DNA from: Bacteroidota bacterium
GTDB lineage: Bacteria > Bacteroidota > Bacteroidia > Bacteroidales > Prolixibacteraceae
Direction: 5' to 3'
Assembly (NCBI GenBank): GCA_030691295.1
Contig: JAUYEQ010000615.1
Location: forward strand, 1-8,180
DNA: 8,180 bases
The notes under the pieces are model-generated. The model was given only the letters and a program-made list of their open reading frames with translations, was not told the origin of the DNA and made no database searches. Shown here piece after piece: positions 1 through 5,596 of the stretch. The stretch's first letter is position 1. Each line of letters begins with the position of its first letter. The position numbers and the translations under genes were made by a program.

Positions 1-557
1 ACCCGGCTTTTCAACCCACTGATTTGTGTTTCCAATGTTGCCGGAATGGACGAGCCACCAATCAGCAGATTTCGGATATTTTCGAGTTTTTTCTTTCCTG
101 AAGGGTTTCCCAGTATTTTAAAGGCCTGATTGGGAACCATCGCCCCAAAATCAAAAGTTTCGTTCATCAAAATCTCAAAATCACTGGAGGGGTCAACTGT
201 TACCAAATTCATTTGCCCAACGATAGCGCGAACCACCATCATTTTTCCGGCAATATACTGACATGGCAAACTAAGTAAAAGCCTGTCACCTTTTTTTAAT
301 TCGAAATATTCAATGGTGCGTTCGGCACTTTTAATCATGACCGATTTTGGCAGTTCTATTTGCTTGGGTTCGCCTGTGCTTCCTGAAGTTTGTGCCGACA
401 CAAAATCCGAATCCGAAAACCATTCGTTCGGAAATTGAAACAGTTCTTTTTCCCATTCGGGAGCGGAAGGTTCGTCCGATTTTTCAAAGTGCAGTCTTGA
501 AATTTCAGAAGGAGAAAGTTTTACACCATTCAGAATTATATGGTCTGTTAAAATCAT
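1..557 (-). CDS. menE: o-succinylbenzoate--CoA ligase (MenE), 3' part cut off by the window edge
   Basis: MenE is an adenylate-forming acyl-CoA ligase that activates o-succinylbenzoate with ATP and joins it to CoA in the menaquinone pathway. Only the N-terminal 185 codons are visible; the gene runs off at base 1. The P-loop-like ATP motif of the AMP-binding superfamily, TSGSTGEPK, is clear at residues 57-65. A second family-like motif, LIGGSSIP, lies at about residues 165-172. The chosen ATG (555-557) is preceded by an A-rich stretch (AAAAAGAAATT) and gives a start, MILTDHIILNG, resembling the compact Bacteroidetes MenE type. Two in-frame ATGs further upstream (582-584 and 597-599) would overlap the end of menC by a few codons and cannot be excluded. 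The gap to menC is only 16 nt, so the two are almost certainly co-transcribed and perhaps translationally coupled. The identification rests on the motif plus the position directly after menC. Confidence 0.93.
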   Translation of the reverse strand, partial: MILTDHIILNGVKLSPSEISRLHFEKSDEPSAPEWEKELFQFPNEWFSDSDFVSAQTSGSTGEPKQIELPKSVMIKSAERTIEYFELKKGDRLLLSLPCQYIAGKMMVVRAIVGQMNLVTVDPSSDFEILMNETFDFGAMVPNQAFKILGNPSGKKKLENIRNLLIGGSSIPATLETQISGLKSR

Positions 558-573
558 GCTAATTTCTTTTTCA

Positions 574-1638
574 TTAAAAATCATTATCAACCATTTCATC
601 TGCCATCAAATCGGCAAACTCCCATTTCTTTTCGGGACGAAACCACAATTGCTCTCCTGAAATTTCTAGTGGAGAATCAAAATTATTGGTAAAAAGCTGC
701 CCCGTTCCCAGTCCTTGTTCCGTTTTTATATTTTGCTGAAAAGTCCATTGCGCAATGGCATTCAGGCCGATATTCGATTCAAGGGCCGAAGTGATCCACC
801 AGCCAACATTGTTTTTATTGGCAAGTTCTATCCATTTTTCGCAACCAGCCAAACCGCCATGCAAGCTGGGTTTCAAAATGAGGTAAGCTGGTCGGATGGT
901 TTCGAGCAATTTCTGCATTTCTTTTCCTGCATTTCTTCCAATCAGTTCTTCGTCGAGCCCGATTGGGACAGGAGATTGGCGGCAAAGTTCAGCCATTTCG
1001 TTCCATCGTCCTGCTTCAATCGGTTGTTCAATGGAATGAATCTGCAAATCAGATAAGCGTTTCAGGTTTTCGAGCGCAGTTTGGTAGGAATATGCTCCGT
1101 TGGCATCCACCCGAAGTGTAATTTCTTCGGACGAAAACTCCTTGCGAATTTCCTTCAGCAAGCTAAATTCAGTTTCAAAGTCGATGGCTCCAATTTTCAT
1201 TTTTATACAGCGGAAACCGGCATCCAGCTTGGTGCGGATCTGCTGTTTCATAAATTCGGGCGTTCCCATCCAGATCAGTCCATTGATCGGAATTCCCTTT
1301 TCGCCGCGCGTAAAAGCTGAAGGAAACAGAATTTGCTGGCTGCCGTTTTGCAGATCCAACAAAGCTGTTTCGAGGCCAAAACGAATGGACGGCCAGCTTT
1401 GTAAATCTTCGGGAAGCTGGATGAAATAGTCAATTTGTTCGCAAACCTGAAGCAATTTGGCGCACATTTTCTTCGGACTTTCAATACTCAGATCGGGCAG
1501 GGGAGCGCATTCACCAATTCCGGTATTTGTTCCGTCGGTTAAGAAAATGTACCAAACATCGCGTGTGGTGTAAACTCCCCGCGATGTGCCGGAAGCTTGT
1601 TTAAAATTCAGGATATATTTTTTAAAATGGGCTTTCAT
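574..1638 (-). CDS. menC: o-succinylbenzoate synthase (MenC), enolase superfamily
   Basis: MenC dehydrates SHCHC to o-succinylbenzoate in the cytoplasm. The 354-residue protein shows the full enolase-superfamily active site in order: the KMK pair (K146/K148, second Lys catalytic), metal ligands D178 (RVDANG), E204 (SIEQPI) and D229 (GLDEE), and the opposing lysine K256 (LILKPSLHGG). The motif SALESNIGL (about 284-292) is also typical. The N-terminal capping domain contains GIGECAPLP (about 40-48). The ATG at 1636-1638 is the natural start; no strong Shine-Dalgarno sequence is seen, as usual for Bacteroidetes. Upstream, a toxin-antitoxin cassette points away from it, so menC no longer abuts menA and needs its own promoter. 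The best minus-strand -7 candidate is TACTTTTA (1662-1669), one mismatch from TAnnTTTG, without a convincing -33. menE follows 16 nt downstream. Confidence 0.96.
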   Translation of the reverse strand: MKAHFKKYILNFKQASGTSRGVYTTRDVWYIFLTDGTNTGIGECAPLPDLSIESPKKMCAKLLQVCEQIDYFIQLPEDLQSWPSIRFGLETALLDLQNGSQQILFPSAFTRGEKGIPINGLIWMGTPEFMKQQIRTKLDAGFRCIKMKIGAIDFETEFSLLKEIRKEFSSEEITLRVDANGAYSYQTALENLKRLSDLQIHSIEQPIEAGRWNEMAELCRQSPVPIGLDEELIGRNAGKEMQKLLETIRPAYLILKPSLHGGLAGCEKWIELANKNNVGWWITSALESNIGLNAIAQWTFQQNIKTEQGLGTGQLFTNNFDSPLEISGEQLWFRPEKKWEFADLMADEMVDNDF

Positions 1639-1685
1639 TTAAGAATGTACTTTTGAGGTTTTAAAAGTATAAAAATAAAAAGAAG

Positions 1686-1693
1686 TATATTTG
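1686..1693 (+). promoter_or_regulatory. Bacteroidetes-type -7 promoter element for the toxin-antitoxin cassette
   Basis: TATATTTG matches the Bacteroidetes -7 consensus TAnnTTTG exactly. Its last base lies 10 nt before the ATG at 1704 and 16 nt before the ATG at 1710, so the transcript would have a leader of only a few bases up to about 10. The -33 region at the expected distance (about 1660-1665, TTTTAA) is a poor match to TTTG, so the promoter may be weak or depend on an activator. The call is inferred from consensus and position only. Confidence 0.6.
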
Positions 1694-1709
1694 TGTAAAA
1701 TTGATGTAT

Positions 1710-1952
1710 ATGAAAGCAAATGAAAGTACATTGTTGATAGATAATTACTTGGGGCTGTTAAACGGTTTGAGTAAAGAGAACAAGCTAAGAATTATTGCCA
1801 GATTGTCGAATTCAATAGCCAATGATGTTGAAGAAACAGAAAATGTGGTTGATAAATATTTTGGGGCTTTTAAATCTGACAAAAGTGCAGAAGAGATCAT
1901 TAAGGAGATTAGGGAAAGCCGTAATTTTAATCGCTCATTAGAAGCGTTTTAA
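1710..1952 (+). CDS. Antitoxin-like protein paired with a PIN-domain toxin
   Basis: This small, charged, probably all-helical protein (80 residues from this start) lies 2 nt before a VapC-like PIN gene, the standard arrangement for a type II antitoxin that binds and blocks its toxin and represses its own promoter. The N-terminal half (LLIDNYLGLLNGLSKENKLRIIARLSNSI, residues about 7-35) resembles the helical region of antitoxin-like proteins common in Bacteroidetes. The C-terminal part has an acidic segment, then FGAFKSDKSAEEIIKEIR and a final SRNFNRSLEAF, a plausible toxin-binding tail. No recognised DNA-binding fold can be assigned by eye, so a vapB symbol is withheld. In-frame starts at TTG 1701 and ATG 1704 are possible; 1710 gives the same leader spacing as the ATPase gene's promoter and a family-like N-terminus. 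Base composition is AT-rich (35-40% GC in hand-counted 60-base samples) compared with 43-62% in menB/menD samples, consistent with acquisition. Confidence 0.75.
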   Translation: MKANESTLLIDNYLGLLNGLSKENKLRIIARLSNSIANDVEETENVVDKYFGAFKSDKSAEEIIKEIRESRNFNRSLEAF

Positions 1953-1954
1953 AA

Positions 1955-2355
1955 ATGGAAAAATATTTATTAGACACCAATATTTGTTCTTCTATCTAAA
2001 AGGGAAGTTTGAGCTAAATGAGAAAATAAAACAAGTTAGCCTTCAAAATTGCTTTATTTCGGAAATAACTTTAGCGGAACTTAAGTTTGGGGCAGAATGT
2101 AGTAACCGAATTCAGGAGAATATGGAAATGGTTGATGATTTTGCAAAGGAAATAACCATTGTTCCCATTTTTAATTCATTGGATGTGTATGCCAGAGAAA
2201 AAGCTCGTCTAAAAAAATCAGGTAAAATGCTGGATGATTTTGACTTACTAATAGGAGCTACGGCTATTGCTAATAAGCTAATAATGGTTACTGAAAATGG
2301 AAAACATTTGGATCGTATGTCGGAGATAAGCATTGAAAATTGGATAGTTCGTTAG
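1955..2355 (+). pseudogene. VapC-like PIN-domain ribonuclease toxin, frameshifted after codon 11
   Basis: PIN-domain toxins are Mg-dependent ribonucleases that cleave RNA when freed from their antitoxin. Reading from ATG 1955 gives MEKYLLDTNIC, the typical VapC N-terminus with the first catalytic Asp (D7), then runs to TAA at 1997-1999 after 14 codons. The rest of the domain continues without interruption in another frame from about base 1988 to the stop at 2353-2355. Adding one base near 1988 restores a 133-residue protein of normal VapC length reading DTNICxFYLKGK. In the restored protein the remaining PIN acidic residues are E42 (TLAELKFG), D97 (DDFDLLIGATAIAN) and an acidic position near E114 (VTENGKHLDRM). 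No slippery heptamer is present at the break, so programmed frameshifting is unlikely; a genuine inactivating deletion or a sequencing error is more likely. The gene converges on menA with only 32 bp between their stops and no obvious terminator. Confidence 0.82.
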
Positions 2356-2387
2356 AATTTTTTAAGTCTTTTACCTCACTCTCTTTT

Positions 2388-3296
2388 TCACCCTGCAATC
2401 ATAATTCCTATCCCAAACAACACCGTAAACAGCAAAGTGGCAATCGATAACATCTTCAGAAAAGGGTCGAGTTGGCGGGGCTCCTGAATCTGTTTAATTT
2501 TCATCAAGTCGCCTATGAAAAGCGGTAAAGTGAGGAGGAAAATCACCTGATAAACCGATTGAAACCGAAGTGCAACATACGCTAAGGCTGTCAGCCAGCC
2601 AATAGCAATTAAACTGGTGTGATAGTATTTGCTTTTGGCGCTTCCCATTCGAACTACAACCGTATTTTTACCCGAATTTCGATCGTTTTCAATGTCGCGC
2701 ATGTTGTTCAGATTCAATACGCCTGTACTGAAAAGTCCGATGCTGATGGCCGGTAGGAATATTTCAGGATTGAGTTGATGGGCATTAAGAAAATAGGTGC
2801 CAACTACCGGCAATATTCCGAAAAACAGAAATACGGCTATATCGCCCAAACCGGCATATCCATAAGGATTGCTGCCTGCAGTATAACGGTATGCTGCAAT
2901 CAGGGCAACAATTCCGAATGCGAGAAAAAGCAAAAATGTGGTCAGATCAAGACCTTTGGTACCTTCGGCAATCAGCCAAATTCCGGTTGTCAGGCTCAGC
3001 ACAATCAAAACCACCATTCCAACTTTCATTTGCTTCGGACTGATTTCGCCGCTTTGAACCGTTCGCTTCGGTCCCACACGGTGCTGGTTGTCAGTTCCTT
3101 TTTGCGAATCGCCGTAGTCGTTGGCAAAATTCGAGAATATCTGGATAAACAAAGCGGTAACAATGGCCAATACAGTGACTTTTGCTTGAAATCCACCATC
3201 GAAATACGACAATGCTGCTCCCATCAAAATGCCCGACATGGCCAACGGAAGTGTCCGCAAACGTGCCGCTTTTATCCAACTTTTTACTGATGCCAT
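2388..3296 (-). CDS. menA: 1,4-dihydroxy-2-naphthoate polyprenyltransferase (MenA), UbiA family
   Basis: MenA is an integral membrane enzyme that attaches the polyprenyl tail to DHNA to give demethylmenaquinone. The 302-residue protein has both Asp-rich prenyl-diphosphate/Mg motifs of the UbiA family: NDYGDSQKGTD (residues 59-69, after SNFA) and NNMRDIENDRNSGKNT (about 197-212). About eight to nine hydrophobic segments are visible, for example around 40-58, 94-110, 119-138, 152-170, 179-197, 228-244, 250-263 and 283-301. The start is placed at ATG 3294-3296 (MASVKSWIKAARLRTLPLA), which matches the usual MenA N-terminus. A longer reading frame extends upstream but overlaps the ATPase gene and encodes no family-like sequence. 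The gene begins 10 nt after the stop of the ATPase gene, so it is probably expressed from that gene's promoter. In an uninterrupted cluster it would follow menB directly. Confidence 0.96.
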   Translation of the reverse strand: MASVKSWIKAARLRTLPLAMSGILMGAALSYFDGGFQAKVTVLAIVTALFIQIFSNFANDYGDSQKGTDNQHRVGPKRTVQSGEISPKQMKVGMVVLIVLSLTTGIWLIAEGTKGLDLTTFLLFLAFGIVALIAAYRYTAGSNPYGYAGLGDIAVFLFFGILPVVGTYFLNAHQLNPEIFLPAISIGLFSTGVLNLNNMRDIENDRNSGKNTVVVRMGSAKSKYYHTSLIAIGWLTALAYVALRFQSVYQVIFLLTLPLFIGDLMKIKQIQEPRQLDPFLKMLSIATLLFTVLFGIGIMIAG

Positions 3297-3306
3297 CTTT
3301 GTGTGC

Positions 3307-4443
3307 TTATTTTTTAATAAAGTACCTGGTTCCCAGCCAGTTTTTGTACATCGGATCCAGTACCAGAATATTCCCAGCCATGATGTCGATAATCTCCTTA
3401 TTTTCAAGCGCTTTTTTAATTCTTGCAACATTTGCCGATGATGCAAGCTGATATTCATCAATTATGTTTTTCGAACTGAATTTTTCAACTCCATCCAGCA
3501 AAGCTTTTAAGAAATTGATCTGGGGAGTTGATAATTCTTCTGTTTTTGATTGAAAAAGCAAACTAAGTTGCGATACGACTCCTTCGTGCGCTTCATGGAT
3601 GATTTCTTCAGAACAATCAGTCGCTGTTCGAAACCAACTTTGCTGGGCAAGCTGTTGCACGTAATAAGGGTGGCATTCAGCCAAATCAGCAATTAAAGCT
3701 GCATTATTCTCATTAATATGTTTCTGTGTGTCTTCAAATCGGTTGCAAATAAAAGGAATCCAACTCTCCCGATGTATCTTTTCAAGAAAAAGAATATCGC
3801 CGAATTTGTAAAATGGCATCGAAGAACTGGTAAATACATCCATCAGCATGTGTCGTTTACTTCCATATAAACAATAGGAAACGTGCTGGTGTTTCTGCCA
3901 ATGCGACCTTAACTTTTTTTGAAATGCCAATTGGTTTTCGAATGTTGTGATATTCTGGAATTCATCAATGCAAATCACCAGTTTCCATCCTTTTTCCTCA
4001 GCAACTTTCTCTGCCATATCCAAAATGGCATCAGGATGTTTCTTTACTTCTTTCCAGTCGAGACTTAGCGACAATTCATTCTGATTACCGGGACTGAATG
4101 AAAGTTTGGGAAGAAATGTCCCCATAAAACGTTTTGCATTGTCAATCAGTAGTTCCATTTTTGATGCGGAAATCTTTAAAACTTCGCTTGCCAATGCCAG
4201 GTAAAACTGTTCTTCTGTCCGAATATTGAACGCATCGAGAAAGCAAAAGTGCAGATTTTCGTCCACCGACATCGCATCAATTGCAGACTTTTGAACCAAC
4301 GATGATTTTCCCCAGCGACGTGGTGAAATAAGTACTGTGTTAACGAGTCCTGAAAAATTCCCGGTCAGTCGTTGTCTTTCCTTATTTCTGTTTGTAAAAT
4401 TCTGTTCAACAGCTAATTTCCCAAATACAAATGGTGTTTCCAT
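3307..4443 (-). CDS. AAA+/STAND-like ATPase of the 'archaeal ATPase' type with C-terminal winged-helix-like region
   Basis: This 378-residue stand-alone P-loop ATPase is not a menaquinone enzyme. Walker A is SPRRWGKSSLV (residues 40-50; the first Gly of GxxxxGK is Ser, as is often seen in this group). Walker B is LVICIDEFQN (155-164). A sensor-like segment YGSKRHMLMDVF lies at 193-204, and CHPYYVQQLA (257-266) is a typical downstream motif of the group. The C-terminal region (about 305-360, with STPQINFLKALLDG and ASSANVARIKKALENKEII) looks like a winged-helix domain ending in a short hydrophobic strand (GNILVLDP). These proteins resemble Pfam Arch_ATPase members; their role in bacteria is poorly known, and no function beyond ATP hydrolysis with possible nucleic-acid or partner binding is claimed. 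Sampled composition is AT-rich (33-38% GC), unlike menB next door, suggesting insertion. It has its own promoter and operator-like repeats and runs into menA with a 10-nt gap. Confidence 0.9.
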   Translation of the reverse strand: METPFVFGKLAVEQNFTNRNKERQRLTGNFSGLVNTVLISPRRWGKSSLVQKSAIDAMSVDENLHFCFLDAFNIRTEEQFYLALASEVLKISASKMELLIDNAKRFMGTFLPKLSFSPGNQNELSLSLDWKEVKKHPDAILDMAEKVAEEKGWKLVICIDEFQNITTFENQLAFQKKLRSHWQKHQHVSYCLYGSKRHMLMDVFTSSSMPFYKFGDILFLEKIHRESWIPFICNRFEDTQKHINENNAALIADLAECHPYYVQQLAQQSWFRTATDCSEEIIHEAHEGVVSQLSLLFQSKTEELSTPQINFLKALLDGVEKFSSKNIIDEYQLASSANVARIKKALENKEIIDIMAGNILVLDPMYKNWLGTRYFIKK

Positions 4444-4458
4444 GTTGAATATTTTTTA

Positions 4459-4490
4459 CAAATATATGTAACAAACTTGTTAGTAACAAA
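4459..4490 (-). promoter_or_regulatory. Consensus Bacteroidetes promoter for the ATPase gene (and probably menA)
   Basis: On the minus strand, TTTG (4487-4490) is followed after exactly 20 nt by TATATTTG (4459-4466), matching the Bacteroidetes -33/-7 pattern TTTG-N19-21-TAnnTTTG. The start codon at 4441-4443 lies 15 nt after the -7 element, so the leader is expected to be only about 8-10 nt. Because menA begins 10 nt after the ATPase stop, the same transcript should carry menA. The motifs are read directly; promoter activity is inferred. Confidence 0.78.
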
Positions 4491-4497
4491 CTTGTTA
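4468..4497. promoter_or_regulatory. Two tandem copies of a perfect dyad, probable operator
   Basis: The 15-mer GTAACAAACTTGTTA occurs twice back to back (4468-4482 and 4483-4497). Within each copy, TAACAA and TTGTTA are exact reverse complements separated by AC, the form expected for a dimeric repressor site. The junction TTGTTA-G-TAACAA is also a dyad, so four half-sites alternate in orientation. Copy 2 covers the -33 element and copy 1 fills the spacer down to the -7 element, so bound protein would block RNA polymerase. No classical transcription factor is encoded in the window; the ATPase itself, with a winged-helix-like C-terminus, is the only local candidate and that link is speculative. 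Confidence 0.75.
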
Positions 4498-4516
4498 TAT
4501 TTTTAAGATGCTGATA

Positions 4517-5341
4517 TTAAGGAAATTTGGGGTATTTTTTAAAGTCAGGTTTGCGTTTTTCGAGGAATGCATTTTTACCTTCCTGCGCTTCTTCGGTTAG
4601 GTAATACAGTAATGTAGCATTTCCGGCAAATTCCTGAATACCGATTTGTCCGTCGAGTTCGGCGTTCAATCCAAGTTTCAGCATTCGCAGTGCCAGCGGA
4701 CTGTGCTCCTGCATTTGTTGAGCCCACGCAACGACTTCATCTTCTAGCTGATCGAACGGAACGACTTTGTTCACCAATCCCATTTCCAGGGCTTCGGCTG
4801 CCGAATACTGTCGGCACATGAACCAGATTTCGCGGGCTTTCTTTTGTCCTACGATGCTTGCCAGGTAGGATGAACCCAATCCGGCGTCGAAGCTCCCGAC
4901 TTTAGGCCCGGTTTGGCCGAAGATGGCGTTCTCCGAGGCAATGCTGATGTCGCAAATTACGTGCAATACATGCCCGCCACCAATGGCAAAGCCGTTCACC
5001 ATCGCGATTACCGGTTTCGGCATCGAGCGGATTTGCTTCTGAACTTCCAGAATGTTGAGGCGTGGAATTCCTTCTTTGTCGATGTAGCCACCTTTGCCTT
5101 TCACGGTTTGGTCGCCACCGGCACAAAAAGCTTTATCGCCCGCACCGGTTAAAACCACTACGTTGATGCGCTGATCTTCGCGGCAGATTTTGAGCGCATC
5201 GCTAATTTCGTTTACTGTTGTTGGCCTGAACGCATTGCGGTAGCGTTCGCGATTGATCGTTATCTTCCCGATTCCGTCGAAATAATCGAAGAAAATATCT
5301 TCATATTCACGAATGGTTTGCCATTGTCTAGTTGAACTCAT
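4517..5341 (-). CDS. menB: 1,4-dihydroxy-2-naphthoyl-CoA synthase (MenB), crotonase family
   Basis: MenB performs an intramolecular Claisen ring closure of OSB-CoA to DHNA-CoA. The 274-residue protein is full length and carries the crotonase oxyanion-hole segments AFCAGGDQ (71-78) and [12 protein letters not shown] (117-128), the MenB signature [19 protein letters not shown] (143-161) with the catalytic Asp at D152, and the C-terminal [13 protein letters not shown]. The residue aligned with E. coli Gly156 is G145 (QTGPK) rather than Asp, which places it with the bicarbonate-dependent class of MenB. The ATG at 5339-5341 starts [20 protein letters not shown], a normal MenB N-terminus; no clear Shine-Dalgarno sequence is seen. 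Upstream is a 255-bp gap with a palindromic element before menD. Downstream, where menA would normally be expected, lies the ATPase gene with its own promoter. Sampled GC is high (about 62%), in contrast to the ATPase. Confidence 0.97.
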   Translation of the reverse strand: MSSTRQWQTIREYEDIFFDYFDGIGKITINRERYRNAFRPTTVNEISDALKICREDQRINVVVLTGAGDKAFCAGGDQTVKGKGGYIDKEGIPRLNILEVQKQIRSMPKPVIAMVNGFAIGGGHVLHVICDISIASENAIFGQTGPKVGSFDAGLGSSYLASIVGQKKAREIWFMCRQYSAAEALEMGLVNKVVPFDQLEDEVVAWAQQMQEHSPLALRMLKLGLNAELDGQIGIQEFAGNATLLYYLTEEAQEGKNAFLEKRKPDFKKYPKFP

Positions 5342-5384
5342 GGGTATGTTGTTTTTAATTTATAAGACTGAAAATAAATATTTA

Positions 5385-5569
5385 TTGAACCCACTTCGGG
5401 GTTCTGCACTTATCTTTTTTCATTATCCCCGAACTTTGTATGGGGTTATTCAGATTAAACCACATTCGTGGTTTGTTTCTCAAAATCCCGAAGGGATTTA
5501 ATTTGAATAACCGCGGGTGTAAACCCGTGGTGGATTGAGCTATAAAAGTGAACCCCGAAGTGGGTTCAA
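5385..5569. repeat. Nested palindromic interspersed element between menD and menB
   Basis: This 185-bp block fills most of the 255-bp menD-menB gap. Its ends are perfect 20-nt inverted repeats: TTGAACCCACTTCGGGGTTC (5385-5404) and its exact reverse complement (5550-5569); each arm is itself a hairpin (GAACCC-loop-GGGTTC). Inside are a CCCC...GGGG stem (5427-5430/5442-5445), a 15-nt inverted pair with one mismatch (5445-5459/5497-5511), and three local hairpins: AAACCAC-ATTC-GTGGTTT (5457-5474), AAATCCC-GAA-GGGATTT (5483-5499) and ACCGCGGG-TGTAAA-CCCGTGGT (5510-5531, one wobble). The nested layout suggests a mobile non-coding repeat, possibly mobilised in trans like REP/RAYT elements. No target-site duplication is evident and no protein-coding sequence is credible. 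It could act as an attenuator or mRNA-stability structure between menD and menB. The rest of the gap (5342-5384, 5570-5596) is AT-rich with nothing recognised. Confidence 0.85.
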
Positions 5570-5596
5570 CTATACGAATAATTCAATCCTCGGCTC

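Noticed and set aside
715..1429. Several open frames of 79-113 codons on the plus strand
   Set aside because: They lie entirely within menC on the opposite strand, have no family motifs, and are antisense shadows of a well-conserved gene.
1984..1999. Programmed ribosomal frameshift in the PIN toxin
   Set aside because: There is no X-XXY-YYZ slippery heptamer or downstream structure at the shift point; a one-base deletion or sequencing error explains it better.
1639..2387. Target-site duplication or terminal repeats around the toxin-antitoxin cassette
   Set aside because: I compared the flanking gaps 1639-1700 and 2356-2387 by eye and saw only general T/A richness, no convincing matching repeats.
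3297..3461. Upstream extension of menA giving a 357-residue protein
   Set aside because: The extra 55 codons overlap the 3' end of the ATPase gene in another frame and do not resemble MenA; the ATG at 3296 gives the normal N-terminus.
4468..4497. Start of a CRISPR-like repeat array
   Set aside because: There are only two copies with no spacer between them; position within a promoter and dyad symmetry point to an operator.
5313..5501. A 62-codon open frame on the plus strand
   Set aside because: It runs through the palindromic element (5385-5569), and its translation simply reflects the repeat; there is no sign of coding selection.
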